The notes beneath the pieces were generated by a model that saw only the letters and a program-made list of their open reading frames with translations, was not told the DNA's origin and did not search any database. 64,000 nt of DNA, from assembly GCA_014529385.2 (NCBI GenBank), contig CM043948.1, positions 77,238,291 to 77,302,290 of the forward strand, in the 5' to 3' direction. Numbering within the stretch: position 1 is the first letter of the stretch; every line of letters begins with the position of its first letter. Of this stretch, positions 1 to 12,300 are shown one piece after another. Source of the DNA: Adiantum capillus-veneris (lineage: Eukaryota; Streptophyta; Polypodiopsida; Polypodiales; Pteridaceae). The position numbers and the translations under genes were made by a program.

Positions 1-697
1 GCTCAATCATTGAGAGCAAGGAGAGAGAGGCCAAGCCAATATGCCAATACCCCACTGAAAGACAACTTTACTTTGTATGCAAGTGTCCTCCAAGATTCGA
101 AGATCATGAAGGTGTTGATTTCGAAGGTCAAAGTATGGAATACAACGCTATAAAGATGAACAAGGTGATGTTGAAGACTTAGGGCCAAAACCAAGAATAA
201 CACAAACCCCCAAGAAGAACACAATAGAAGGAGACCAATTCTTATGAAAAAAACCATAGTGCACTCTTGGTTTGTTCTCATAGGGGTAGAAGATATTCTA
301 CTTACTGCCTTTGAAGAGGAAAATATTTGAGTATGCTATACCACTATGAACGAGATGCACACTCTTTGTTGTAGCACCCGATTGCCCATTGCACCTGCAA
401 CCTTGGTAGACTGGCCAATCCTCCCTATGTTTGTGAGTTGGACCATCTCCGATGGGGAGCTTCCTCATTGAGGCTTGTTTAGTTTGTTTTGACCTTATTC
501 TTGTTGGAGAGATTGAGACTGCTAGAGAAAGACATAAAGAGTGTCACAACCATAGCTTGCTTTGGTGAGGACCATAGGACTACTAGAGGAGGTAAATTGA
601 AATAATTTGTATCTCTTTCACAAAGTCATATTTTTTGTGTGAAATTCAATGATTTATAATTGTTGCAATAAGGAAAACACCCACAAATAATTCTTGG
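1..697. other. Non-coding, AT-rich, no gene seen
   Basis: No reading frame here resembles a protein family I know. The minus-strand frame at 3-281 encodes a hydrophobic 92-residue peptide without recognisable motifs and is probably chance. Confidence 0.5.
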
Positions 698-960
698 CTC
701 ATTTTCTCACATTGAGATAATTTTTGGTGAGTGTTTGCAAGGGGAAACATATTCTTTGAGCACGCTTGTAAAGCTTGGTATCATCAGAATTATGATTTGG
801 GCTCATTTCAACCTCCATTTTGACTACTAGTACGCTATATATATATATATATATATATAGGCTCATTTTCTAACCTTGAGATAATTTTTGGTGAGTGTTC
901 GCAAGTTAACATATTCTTCGAGCACGCTTGTAGAGCTTGGTATCATCAAAATTATGATAC
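698..960. repeat. Direct duplication of about 100 bp around a (TA)n tract
   Basis: Two imperfect copies (about 698-805 and 862-960) share the text around ATAATTTTTGGTGAGTGTT and GAGCACGCTTGTA. They are separated by a (TA)n run at about 837-859. Each copy ends in a GCTTGGTATCATCA-like motif. This resembles a tRNA-Met primer-binding site, so the copies could be LTR ends, but no element is traceable. Confidence 0.6.
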
Positions 961-1084
961 AACACATGCATACAAAATTATGATACAATACATACGTACA
1001 TACATACTGGCTCAACTTAAAAAAAAACATTTCTTAAAAATTCCGTTGCCCCTCTTGTGACTCCACCCCTCGTCCGTCAGACCT

Positions 1085-1174
1085 CACATGTCCTTGCCTT
1101 GATGGGACTCTCCTCTCCACACACACACACACAGAGTCATAGCTTCATGTGTGCGTTGCCTTGATGGGACTCTC

Positions 1175-1225
<51 letters not shown>

Positions 1226-1250
1226 CATAGCTTCATGTGTGCGTTGCATG
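1085..1250. repeat. Duplicated (AC)n-containing unit
   Basis: The phrase CTTGATGGGACTCTCCTCT, an (AC)n run and AGAGTCATAGCTTCATGTGT occur twice in tandem. The second copy has the longer (AC)n tract (about 1179-1222). Confidence 0.75.
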
Positions 1251-4200
1251 AAAAAGACTCAACTACCATGCAACTATTGCAACTATGAGAGAATCTCACT
1301 AGATTCTTGCTAATTTGGCCACATACTTGCCAATATACTATATATATTTTTATAAATTTTTTTTAAGGAGGCAACATATTTTGCGATCTAGTTATTTTGA
1401 GTCTCTCTCTCCCCCCCCCCCCCACAAAGTGCATGTGTAAAGGGAAGGGAAGTGCTTTTATGCATGCAACTACCTATGCTTTTGTCTGCATGGTTTTCAC
1501 CAGATGCTAAGAGATGCATGCATTCAGTGCTCTACGTTCTTTTCACCTAGATGGCCTTTGATCTTGCGTTGCTTAACCAAACTTTCAAGGGCCAAAACAG
1601 AGCCGTGACTCGTCAGAAGTAAAGCTTTTATGAAACCTATCATTAGAGTCTGTATGGTTCTATGAGTTGTAGTGAGTTATGAGTATGCAGTTGTACTTTG
1701 AGTTGTTGTTCCATTGCCGTGTGATGTCTTCATTCTGTTGTACTTTGGTTGTTGTTCCATTGCTGTGTGACGTCTTATTTATGTTGGAGTGAGGCTTCAC
1801 GCATACTACACTAAGGACCACCCACTATAGAGAGTACAACACTTTTACTACACGTTGTTGCAAAGTGCATTTGGAAGATTGCATAGCAGGGTAAGACTAG
1901 ATTCTGTGGATGATGGTGCAAGTTCATAAGCGTTTTGTTTTGCCCACCTCTGAAAAGTAAAACTGGGATGCCATAGAGGTATGCTCATGCATTGATTGAA
2001 TTTTTCCTAGACATGTCATTACTCCACGCATTCACTTATAAAAAATAGCCAAACAAACACGGGATAGACTAACTTCTTTGCATGTAGGACCTAATCGTTC
2101 AAAAGTTGCTTACCGCATAATTTTGTAGTTGCTTAAAAAAGAGTGCTAACGTTTCCACTTTTAATAGTGCTTTGAGCAACATGCCTATAAATAGGGCTGT
2201 TGATAAGGGAAAGAAGAAGTTGAAATGTCGTTACTTAAATAAAATGATCATCTTCAACATATTGGTTAGTTAGTCTTACTGCATTCTCCTCCGTAATTAC
2301 TACATATTGCATAATTACTACATTACTGCATATCCTACTCCACAATTACTACAATAATCTTCAACATAATGGTTAGTTAATCTTATTGCATTCTAATCCA
2401 CACTTACTACATATTGGTTAGTTAGTCTTAATGCATTCTACTCCACAATTACTACATTAGTGACTTCTTGTTTAGGTTGTAGCCTATGCAACTTCATGGT
2501 TGTGCATGACTTAGATTGATGCACTTGTCCCAAGATTTATCAACACAAAAGGACAAAGGCATGGCAAAACTACAAAATTTGAACTTGTGTAGGGTGTTTT
2601 ACAATTAAATCCCAACATACAAGACATTTTGTATCTTGCAAAGATTTGTATGCATATGCGTTGCTTTTGTTGACATCATGGATCTTAAACTCCACAAAAG
2701 GCTTTTGTCTTCCTATTTTCTATCATCTTCCATGTCAACCATTCAACAACATCATGGGAATTCTATAGCTAAGCACCATTCTAGTCCGATTATTGAGCAT
2801 GATTTATCACAACACATGCGCCATCATGCTCTCCCTTACCATGCATACACCAATTGCAATTCCATAGCATTTAAATGTTGATTATTGAATAATACATGTA
2901 ATAACCAAAGCACAAAAAGATTTTGTATCATAGATAATTATTTAGTTCTCATAAAAAAAGACTAATGGTTGAGACTAATTATGATCGCTTTGAAGACAAA
3001 CATGTAATACTCACAAAAAACCCGGGGTGGAATCAAGTTGGTACTCTAGCTTCTCTAAGGCCCATGTGCCCCTAGTGTAGGCACCTTCTCCCTTTGAACT
3101 GTGGCTAGGCAATTTGTTGTTACACTGAAATATGTATAAGATATTGGCCTTCAAACCCAACAAACGGTCTGTAGCCAAGTGGGAGAGTGCAAGCTTTTTT
3201 CACTTAACATCAAGGCGCAATGCATATGATTTTCCATTGTGCGTTACCTTTTGAAGTTGGTTGTGTAAACAAAATGTTGGTTGAGCGAGTGAGGTCACCC
3301 CTCACAAGGCCTTGGGGCCAACTTTCACTTTTGGCCCCAAAAAATACGTGTCCAGAATCTCAACATGGCTGCCTCCTGAGAGTGCTAGTATGAACCAACA
3401 TAATAGAAAAGAGTTGTGATTCCAATGGACATATTTTGTCTCTCTCTTAGTTCTTGTGATTTTATGGCAATAACATCCCCGACTTTTTGATTGAATGGGA
3501 GGCCGATCCTCTAGTTATAGCAAAAAGAGACTTAGATTTTGTCAAAATGGGTTTGCCTTGTCAATTATGGACTTGAATTCAAATCCTAGAAGAGAAAAAC
3601 CTCAACCTTTTTTTTCAATACTCACAATTGTGAGTTGTATATAAATTATCATAGCAAAAATAATTACACTCGAAGCCATGCTCAACATGAGCCATGGCAT
3701 CATGATAGCAAAGATAGCCAGCCATCCACACCTTTCTCTCTCTTCAACCATAACATAAAGACTTACAATCGCATCAAAGACTCCATAGGGTCTTTTTACA
3801 GGGAAGCCCAAAACCTGCACAAAGAAAATACAAGACCATAGCCGAGACAACACTACAAAGGTACCATGAGAGCCACCACCCAAAGCGGGTTGCCACCTTA
3901 ACCTCAAGTGCTCACGGCCCTAGCATTAAAAAAACCCTAAAATACAAAATGAGACTAGAACTAGAGAAATTACCACCATAAGGCTGCATCAAGGGGGAGC
4001 CATATCCGCCCCATCACCTCGCAAAATGTCTCGACCACACAAGGAGAATAGGGCCACATGCTATTTTGTTCACCTTCCAAATTTTTCAAATGACCTTATA
4101 TTTTCTCTTTGATTGCTAAGCTCAAAAGTCCCAGTTTTTCCTTCCTTCCAGCTTCATTCACCTTCCAATTTCTTTGATTGTCAAATGTCCATAGATATTA

Positions 4201-4860
4201 TCTCTCACTAATAACTAAGGTTCAAGAGTCCAATTTTAACTTTTATTATTTATTTCATGAAATTTCTCATCTAAACCAAACTACCTTGCCTTTTGTTATG
4301 TTTTTTTATTTAGAACAAGCTAGGAAATTGTACCCATCCCTCTAAAAAATGACCTAGTTTGATCCGAATTGAATTTTGAAGGGGTCCTCTACTTTTCTAT
4401 CCACTACCATTTAAGGGAAAGGTTCTACTTGAGCTGATTTTCTTAGATCTTGGCCAATATAAATTGAGGTAGAAATACAATATACGATAAGATTTTGTAA
4501 GCACTAGAGAGAGGAAAAAGAAGGAGAAATACAAGTAAAATTTGGAGCCCTATTATCCAGATGAGCTAAGCTAGATAAGTTCTCATTGTCTAGGTGGGAA
4601 ACCCCTTTTCCACTGTAGGAAGTGGTATGAGTCACAAGTAACTTTTCGAGGAGAAGAGTATATCCTTCTGCTGTATGTTCAACACTCCTTCTCCTGATGT
4701 TACATGAGAGGACAAAGGGAATTTCATATACTTCTCTTCCCATCCAACATTTATATAGCACTTTCCACAATAAGTGTCCTTGCCATGACATATGGGCTCA
4801 TTGCCCCTTGCCCAAGCCTTTCCATGATCATTGTCACTCACACTACTACCCCCTAGGAGA
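1251..4860. other. Non-coding stretch, no gene recognised
   Basis: Short frames (for example 2636-2881 plus and 3602-3907 minus) show no known domain, and their codon content looks random. A C homopolymer lies near 1411-1424. Imperfect repeats of about 70 bp lie at 2250-2460 and are listed separately. No start, splice or termination signals form a convincing gene. Confidence 0.5.
2250..2460. repeat. Imperfect tandem repeat of about 70 bp
   Basis: Three imperfect copies share TTGGTTAGTTAGTCTTA, GCATTCTACTCCACAATTAC and TACTACAT-type text. The copies differ by small indels. Function unknown. Confidence 0.6.
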
Positions 4861-5559
4861 ATACATTTTTTCCTAAAAAACTAAAGTGGAAAATTATTTC
4901 TTAATCATCCTAATGTTTTCTCAAGTGGAACTCTCCTTAGGTTTAGCCTTCCACTTAAGCCAAAACTTGATGAAGTCCATGACTCCTTGTTTGTTAAACA
5001 TGAAAATATGTTCCTTTTCAGAACCAAAACTTGGTGGTTCGATAAATCAACCAAAACAGCTAGGTCCACAACATTGTCATCGATGCCTAGTCATTTCATT
5101 ACCGACCAACATGGAACAATAAATGCACATTCGAAGAGGATGGAAAGACTAGCTTATATGCCACTTCACCACGGCATTTTATGACCTTGAATGGACCACA
5201 TTAATGAAAAGATACGTTTGGAACTAGACTAGTCTTTAGACTTTTGGAATGTTCCTGTACACTTGGAAAAACCTGATCACCTTCTTCAAAAGAAATTAAT
5301 CTTCATTTTTCATTAGTAGATTGTAGTTATCTATCTTGTGCTTGTTTAACATTTAAATAAGAAGTACGTAACATAGACATGTGATCCTACAAGAAGTCCT
5401 TTTCTTGGATCTTTTCATTGGCTAACCCTACTGCAATTGGTATGATGACATTGAAATTTGTACATTAACACAATGGGATTGAGGGCTTGTAGAAACATAC
5501 ACTATTGTAAGTAGATTCTAAGAATGGTACATAATCTTTCAATCTGATCGCTTCTTACT

Positions 5560-6190
5560 TACATAAGGACATAACATATCCTCTATGAATTGACTTACCC
5601 TTTCGGTTCGCGACCACCACTTTGACAATAATCAACTGTAAATTTAGTATCCAACTTCTAGAATTTTGCTCACCAGAAATGGCTATCTAACTTATGATTG
5701 TGATCACTTAAAATATATGTGGGTAAGCCATACAACTTATAGAGGTTCTCCATGACTAGCCTTGCTAAATTTGGAATTTTAAATATGGTCTTTGCAAGAA
5801 TGAACCTACACGTCTTGGAAAAACTACCCAAATGGATCCTTCATGTCTGTGTACAATGGTTGCAAGTCCTACCATGAAATCTATGGGGATATTTTTCCAC
5901 TTTCCATTAGGGATCTCTAAGGGATGGAGCCTTCATGTCTTTGTACAATGGTTGCAAGTCCTACAATGAAATCTATGGGGATATTTTTTCACTTTCCATT
6001 AGGGATGTCTAAGGGATGAAGTATCCCTCATGATTTTGAATCATTTTGCCTTATTAACTTGGAACTTTGGGTCGTTAATCACGTAATCTATACTTTTTAT
6101 ATAAGTGTGGCCAATAGAATTAGCAATGTACCATTGTGAAGGTCTTTCTTATCTTGGGATGACTAGCACTAGGACTATTCATTAGGAGAA
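5560..6190 (-). pseudogene. Decayed Ty3/gypsy integrase fragment
   Basis: Read on the minus strand, 6185-6100 gives an integrase zinc-binding segment (SPSASHPKIRKTF followed by FYWPHLYKKYR, like the family's HPGIRKTY...FYWPGM). About 5890-5830 reads WKNIPIDFMVGLATIV, matching the first catalytic Asp region (MDFI.GLP). About 5780-5690 reads NLYKLYGLPTYILSDHNHKLDSHFW, matching the second Asp region. Stop codons and shifts break the frame, and a 92-bp tandem duplication lies inside the core. In the family this domain inserts the cDNA into the chromosome; this copy is certainly dead. No LTRs were found for it. The family call is firm, the exact borders are not. Confidence 0.75.
5838..6021. repeat. 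92-bp tandem duplication inside the gypsy remnant
   Basis: Units 5838-5929 and 5930-6021 are nearly identical, both running from CCTTCATGTCT to CTAAGGGATG. The duplication repeats the first catalytic-Asp segment of the integrase remnant, so it arose after or during decay. Confidence 0.85.
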
Positions 6191-7079
6191 GCAACCTATG
6201 AGGTGAAGGAAAAAATAGACTATCCTAGGTATTTAAATAGAAGAGTGTGTATAGTTTGCAGAAAAATTGGTTGAGTTATTGTTATCCCTAGCTTCAGTGG
6301 AGAAGCTATATACACATGTTGCACCTTTGGCCACTTATCATCTTGAGCTAGCTTGGACTCCATGATTATTACCTTCTAGTGGTGTGCTCAAAAATCTATG
6401 TGTCTCCTTGAGGCTTGTGGCACCTCTTGAACTTGGCTGCATTGTCACCCACATAGATCATTTGTAGTCAAGAATAATCCAATGACCATGGTTGTCTTGT
6501 ACATTGCTACAAGAAATTGAGTCAATAACACTCCTAGGTCATTGAGCACTTGGGGATGCCATGGAAGCAAGGAGAACCATCTGCACAAAGAAGTAGATGA
6601 TTAGTCCATGCACACTCATTTAATTAGTTGCATTCAGAGAAAGGTTAGAAGGTATACAAAGGAAATCAATGTCACCCAAAGCACCCAAGAAAGTTCAATG
6701 ATCTTACCAAATAGTGATCTGGTGCATACGAAGAGATTAAATATTCAAAAAGATGTTGTGCTATGAGGGAATACCATTTGAGAGCAAAATGGGAAAGAAC
6801 GAATAGAGAAACTATTGAGGAAAGTAAATACACACAAGAGAGAATCTCAAGGAGTAGGATATGGTTCAGATCTACAGATTTAGGGAAAAGTGTGAAGCGA
6901 GCTTCATAGAGAAATAGAGAGATTCAATAGGTGGTGGTTACCATTGAGGAGAATGCAGCAAGCTTGAGGAGGGAAAGGAGGTTTCAAATTTTTGTTGCAA
7001 GAGCCTTTTAAGAGGGAAAAGTCATATTGAAGAAGGAGATATAACTTGCAAGGTGGAGCAAAGAGAGGATAGAGATTGC

Positions 7080-7081
<2 letters not shown>
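6191..7081. other. Non-coding stretch, no gene recognised
   Basis: No convincing coding sequence. The region directly above the integrase remnant may hold further decayed gypsy pol, because orientation and position fit, but I could not read a motif with confidence. Confidence 0.4.

Positions 7082-7126
<45 letters not shown>
7082..7126. repeat. (GA)n microsatellite
   Basis: Uninterrupted GA dinucleotides directly before the 187-bp duplication. Confidence 0.95.
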
Positions 7127-7129
<3 letters not shown>

Positions 7130-7508
7130 TGACCAACACATTTTTGGAGGGACCGCCTTTCAGGAGAGAGGGAAAGAAGCTGGCGGCCACTAGAGAGAGA
7201 AAAAAATGGTTTTTACCCCAAATTATAGAAAAAGATTTACTTTTTAGATTCTCTCATTATACTACTAAAGATATATTTCCCACCACCTCTAAGCTTACAA
7301 GTTTGACCAAGAGGAATGACAAACACATTTTTGCAGGGACTGCCTTTTAGGAGAGAGGGAAAGAAGCTGGCGGCCACTAGAGAGAGAAAAAAATGGTTTT
7401 TACCCCAAATTATAGAAAAATATTTATTTATTTTATTTAATAAAATATTCTCTCATTATATTACTAAAGATCTATTTCCCACCACCTCTAAGCTTACAAG
7501 TTTGACCA
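7124..7508. repeat. 187-bp tandem duplication
   Basis: Unit 1 (7124-7310) and unit 2 (7311-7508) share GGAATGAC, GCTGGCGGCCACTAGAGAG and the closing AAGCTTACAAGTTTGACCAA. Unit 2 has a small AT-rich insertion (around 7423-7448). The frames that run through them are by-products of the duplication. Confidence 0.9.
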
Positions 7509-8012
7509 ATCACTTTTAGGCCCTACCATACCCACCATTTCAATCCACATGGCATCTACCTTGATGACATCCATAAAGGATTTGGCACCTAATGTTAGTG
7601 CATCAATACACAAACTCTTCCCTTGTGAAGTGAGGTGAGGGGATGGGAAACAAGAGAGCTTTTGGAGGGAGATTTTCCTAAGCCTTTTACTTTATAAGTG
7701 TTTGCATGGATAAATATTTTCATGCCCTATGTGGATAGAGCATTTTTTAAGGGAGTTTTTTTTGTTATTTCCCATTCAAATTGAATCTTAAAACTAACAT
7801 GTACAACAGAAAAAATAATTCTTTGAACACAGGGGAAGGAGAAGCAAGCACCGTATTAAATTTCAAAATTCTCCAAATAGAATTACAATATCAATTTAGC
7901 AGCTCACATGCAATAACCAGAAAATATGCTTTGCATAAGCCACCTTCTCCAATCATGAATTCCCTAAAAAATAATCTCCATTAAAATTTGCAGTTACAAT
8001 TACATTTCCGCA
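7509..8012. other. Non-coding stretch, no gene seen
   Basis: AT-rich sequence without recognisable motifs; the plus-strand frame at 7781-7984 has no familiar content. Confidence 0.5.
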
Positions 8013-8039
8013 CTAGGAGATGTGATCAAAACAATTCAA

Positions 8040-8798
8040 GTACAATTCTTTTAAGTAGCGAACGACGACAGTTGAACACACAAAGCAAATCTTGTGGTCT
8101 AAACTCCAGGACAAAGTAGTGAAGGAAGATGAAGTAAATACGCTTGCAAGATATATATGGTTTGCTTTATGCCACTCGTTCTGCAAATTCTTCACATGTA
8201 CACATTGGGCTACTTGCAATATGAACTTCATATTTCTTCCCCCGGACTTGTGAAGAAGATGTCTCCACCATGAATTTTTCATGCATGCATATCTTCACGA
8301 CAGTGTGCTGCACAATCTGGACTTCCATAGTTATTGCCGATTCAATTCTATTGGATGATTGTGATACTCCTAGCTGATAACGCACATTTCTTGTTTTCGT
8401 TATTGCAGTCTTCTTCATTGTGAAGCCTCCTGTCTCTAATGCCAACAATTGTGAAGCACTTATATTTATTCCCTTTTCCACCGGACATATACTCGGAACT
8501 CTTGCAAGGCTTTGTGTGATTTTGTTACAGATCTGCCACGTGTGATCCACATAGTCATTACAAAACCACATGAATCGTGCCTTTGAACTAGTATTGTGTG
8601 CACTATCATCCCCTATTTCCATGTCCAAATACCCCAAAAGGATGGTGCAACAACACATGTTCCTATGTTCTTTAGAATTTTTTTGCATTTTCCCACTCTA
8701 GATCCCAACCACGCGTGACATTGAATCTTACTTCCCTTTGGTATATGACGGATTGCCCACATTGTCTTATGAATTTCTGTTTCCTCAACCACTAGCCC
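8040..8798 (-). pseudogene. SWIM-type zinc-finger gene fragment, 3' part
   Basis: The minus-strand frame ending at 8167 reads FMVETSSSQVRGKKYEVHIASSPMCTCEEF near its end, the start of a SWIM zinc finger (C-x-C-xn-C-x-H). After a one-base frame change the next frame continues HKANHIYLASVF, where the CKH of the motif has become ANH. SWIM fingers occur in plant MULE/FAR1-type transposases and a few host regulators, and bind DNA or protein. The upstream frame (to 8793) reads GLVVEETEIHKTMWAIRHIPKGSKIQCHAWLG and is open up to the exact insertion point of the LTR element. The other side of that insertion (16,175 onward) continues the same frame. The frameshift and the missing Cys mark a pseudogene. 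Whether it was a transposase or a host gene is open. Confidence 0.6.
8794..8798. repeat. Target site duplication AGCCC, left
   Basis: AGCCC directly abuts the left LTR and recurs at 16,175-16,179 directly after the right LTR. A 5-bp duplication is usual for LTR retrotransposons. Confidence 0.85.
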
Positions 8799-8972
8799 TC
8801 TCAGGACAAGGGTCCTATGGGGCAAGACCCAACCTAGGGGGTTAGGGACCTAGGCCAAGGGCCGGATGGACTAGTGCGGACTGGGGATCCGCTTAGGGCA
8901 AGTGCTAGGAGCTAGCCTATATAAGGGGCGGTAGGGAGGAGGATCCAAGGTTCAGTTACCCTAGGTCTTATA
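8799..8972 (+). repeat. Left LTR, 174 bp
   Basis: Matches 16,001-16,174 with roughly a dozen differences by eye. It contains CTATATAAGG, a TATA box, about 55 bp before its end, which fits an LTR promoter. Confidence 0.88.
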
Positions 8973-8973
8973 T

Positions 8974-8987
8974 TCGTATCAGAGCTC
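8974..8987 (+). promoter_or_regulatory. Primer-binding site
   Basis: TCGTATCAGAGCTC follows the left LTR by one base and matches the initiator tRNA-Met-type site TGGTATCAGAGC at 10 of 12 positions. Confidence 0.7.
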
Positions 8988-9026
8988 AGGTTGAGAAGAG
9001 GGAGGAAGAAGAAAAAGGCATGGTGT

Positions 9027-9028
<2 letters not shown>

Positions 9029-9103
<75 letters not shown>
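9029..9103. repeat. (CT)n microsatellite in element leader
   Basis: About 37 CT dinucleotides shortly after the primer-binding site. The reading frame through it (poly Ser-Leu) is an artefact. Confidence 0.95.
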
Positions 9104-9109
<6 letters not shown>

Positions 9110-10928
9110 TTTTTCAGGAGGATGGGTAGCGAGGGAGGAGCTGCAGGATTAGCCCCTTATATGGGGATCTTCATGATAGGCTCAATCACCCGACATGGGG
9201 CGTGGTGTGCAAACCGACTAAGAAAGAAGAGCACGGGGTCGAAGGTTGTGTGCAGGGCCTCTAGTGCTGAGGAGGCGGGCAGCTCTAGGTTCATGAAATC
9301 AAATGGGGCTGGGCTCGTCAGGGTCGCGAGGCCCCACCCAGTGACTTTTGACACAGGGCAGAGCCCCGATACGCCACGGACAGGACCCTGCATGCCGTTT
9401 TCTGCTCGCGGCGCCCCTGCGCTCTGCCATCGTCATCGCCATGTTCTTTTTTTTTTTTCATTAGGTTTCAAATTGGGCGCCCTTTGGGGCTTGAAGACTT
9501 TGGGCATCCCCTTTCCAAGGAGGCTGTCCCACCCCACCCCATATCTACACTATCTACACAAGCCTTCGCGGTCTCGCCGATCGGTATAAGCCGATGGTAG
9601 TACACACAACCGACATAGATCGCAGGCCATTACCAGTACGACATAATTTTTTGATTATCTGAAAATTGTGGGTTGACGACTACAGCTCTTAGCCACTTGA
9701 GCATAATTTGCGCATCAACAGGGCGATGCTCCATGGTTGCGAGTCCACTTGGATTCACGAGGAGCTTGGTTTGGATGGTCATACAACATGACAGATGTTG
9801 CATGCTGGTGAGGCATGCTTTTCCATGCATGGGAACCCCCTATATTTTTTTCTCTTTTACCAAAAATATTTCCTATTATATAAGTTACTTTTGAGTTTTT
9901 CTTCCCTTTTTCACAAATGTTTTAGCCTTTATTAAATAAATAAGACTTATGCTAATCAATCACGATGTAGCATAAATAAGTAAGCTTTCTTTGTTGATCT
10001 CTCTTTTGACCTTAAATATTAAATATATATATTCTAAATTACATTATATATTTTAGTATTTTCTAATATATTTTTCATGTATGTATATTATTCCACCCTA
10101 CCAAATATTTTATTCACTAGTTTTCATTTTCAAACCTCAACCCCACTTTCAAATTTCAATAATACCTCCATCTAGATGATTGCCAATCTTTTCAAAACAT
10201 CTAGGTCATGTTTTCATACACATGAAGGAGCTTACACTTGAAGGCAAGAGAGAAGTCCACTCATAGGGGACCACCAAAAGACTTTTGCAGCCACAAATAA
10301 TACATTATTTGGCTGAATTTTTTAAGAAGAGAAGAACCCCGAATCTGAAGGAGCATTCAACATGAAAGATGTAGCTTGTGATCTCAACTTTTAGCTCAAT
10401 TTTTTCAGAATTTTTGGAGTTATGAACACGGAGATATGATTTTTGTAGTGGACCCCAGTTTTCTCGTGTAATGGTGACACAAGCCATCCCCAATTTTCTT
10501 CCCTCTAGAATGGCTATGGTTCTACAAGTCTTCAAGCATGATTACAAGAGACAAGGCTCTTTTAATGAGGTCTTGGCAAGTCTAGAGTGATTCTATCACC
10601 ATTTTTGGAGGATCCATCCTCATCAACAACTATCCACCTTTGACAATCTCTCTTGTAAATTTCTTACCTCTCTCTTCTCTCCCTAATAAGCTTATGTCTA
10701 GCCAAAGCTAGACTATTGTAAATATCTCCTATCCTCTACATCCTACCCACATTCTCTCATCTTCTCTCTCTATTGACTCTGGTATTTTAAATAATGAGAA
10801 GACAAGATGGGAGCCACAGTCACATGCACCCCATTTTCCTAGTCACCAAAGTGGGACACTCACCTCAAATAGAAATATTGCTAAATCCTCCCCTCCTTCC
10901 CTATATAAGGAGGCCATGAGAGCTCACT

Positions 10929-10931
<3 letters not shown>

Positions 10932-10961
<30 letters not shown>
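10932..10961. repeat. (AC)n microsatellite
   Basis: AC dinucleotides, followed at 11,010-11,045 by an (ATC)n-like CAT/CAC run. Confidence 0.9.
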
Positions 10962-10964
<3 letters not shown>

Positions 10965-11346
10965 TGTGCTACATGCTTGTAGCATGAACCCTAATCACAT
11001 AATCACAACACCATCATCATCACCATCACCATCACCATCACCATGCACAAAAGATGAGCACCACACCTCCACACCACTTGTAATTAAGGGTTGAAGGCAC
11101 AATTTCAAGAAGAAGAAGGGTGGACACACTCATGATATTCCTCGCCATTAACTCCCATCTCTCCATTATGCCTCCTACGATCTTGTCCCCTTCTCATTTT
11201 CCTGCCATACGCTACCTATTGTATTCATCTTTTGCAAGCAATCAACACACTCTATCTTGGTGCCATACTTTGTGTCGCTTTGGATACATCTCATTGTGAG
11301 TATAGTATATGCTTGTTCCTTGCCCTTTTTTTTCTGCTTATGTAAA

Positions 11347-11442
11347 GGTGTGCGGATTCGCCACCATACACACACAATCTCTCTCCCTCTCATATTCCTA
11401 TCATCTTGCTACTTCCATCTTGAGGTGTGCGGATTCGCCACC
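11347..11442. repeat. Twin imperfect palindromes
   Basis: The 19-mer GGTGTGCGGATTCGCCACC occurs at 11,347-11,365 and again at 11,424-11,442. Each copy folds on itself (GGTG/GCG against CGC/CACC). Not explained by the retroelement coding content. Confidence 0.7.
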
Positions 11443-12141
11443 TCTTGTATGATAAGTGAGCATACTCGCAAGTTTCCCCTACCTCATTATATTCCTTACT
11501 AACATGCACGAGTAGCGAGCCCATTCTTACTCACTCACCACTCCTCTCACCTTATTCTCCGACCACCCCACTCCACATTTGGGCGTGGATCTTGAAATTG
11601 TTTTCCATGGCATGCTTCATTGTGTATATGTATGCGTCCTAGCCGCATATCTTGCTAGGTGGTGCCCCTATTGTGTATCCCCCATGATGAGGCCATTGTG
11701 CATAGTCTTGGTGTAGAGGCCACCGGGTCTATTTTTCACTTCCGCCTCTCATTGGCTACAATGACATGTTCTCATCATTCAGAGCGGACTTGTATGAGTC
11801 GTTTTTTGATGTTCGGCAATGCATGTGACAAATCGAATGCATGCAAGGCATGGGCCAGGTGGCATGGAAAGGCTTCAGTATAGCGAATACACATTATGAT
11901 GATATGCCAGGCATTTTCATATGTCCCGAAACCATCTTCAGAGATCTTCAAAACTGTTATTTTACTACAAAATTAGAGTTTCCTAGCACTCATGAAGTTC
12001 AGGCAGAGCTTGCTCACTACGGCATGATGTTAAGCATGAAGTCACACGCCAGGTGAATGCAACCACTATTGCACACCTCAGATACACTTGGTCTGGTAAT
12101 TTTACGCTTCCAAGCCCGTTGCGAATAAGGCAAGGCCTTGG

Positions 12142-12300
12142 TTGCAAGAAACGGCAACGGCATCGTTCATGAGGTACGCAATTTCTTTTTTGTTTCTTGA
12201 GCATGTGTTTAATAACTATGGTATGCCATGGACGTTTATGAGTGGTCAAGGACAATGGTACTCAAGTCAAGCAGGTACGCGACACATCTACTACACGTGT
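12142..12300 (+). pseudogene. Possible gypsy integrase remnant
   Basis: The frame reads FLEHVFNNYGMPWTFMSGQGQWYSSQAG, resembling the second catalytic-Asp region of Ty3/gypsy integrases (FL.E.VF..YG.P.T..SDQG..F). The Asp itself would be replaced by Gly. It lies on the same strand as the element's LTR orientation, as expected. The match is short and should be treated as a hint only. Confidence 0.35.

Noticed and set aside
9020-9589. 190-codon plus-strand frame
   Set aside because: It opens with a (CT)n run read as Ser-Leu and lies in the retroelement leader. No domain, and the opposite strand is also open.
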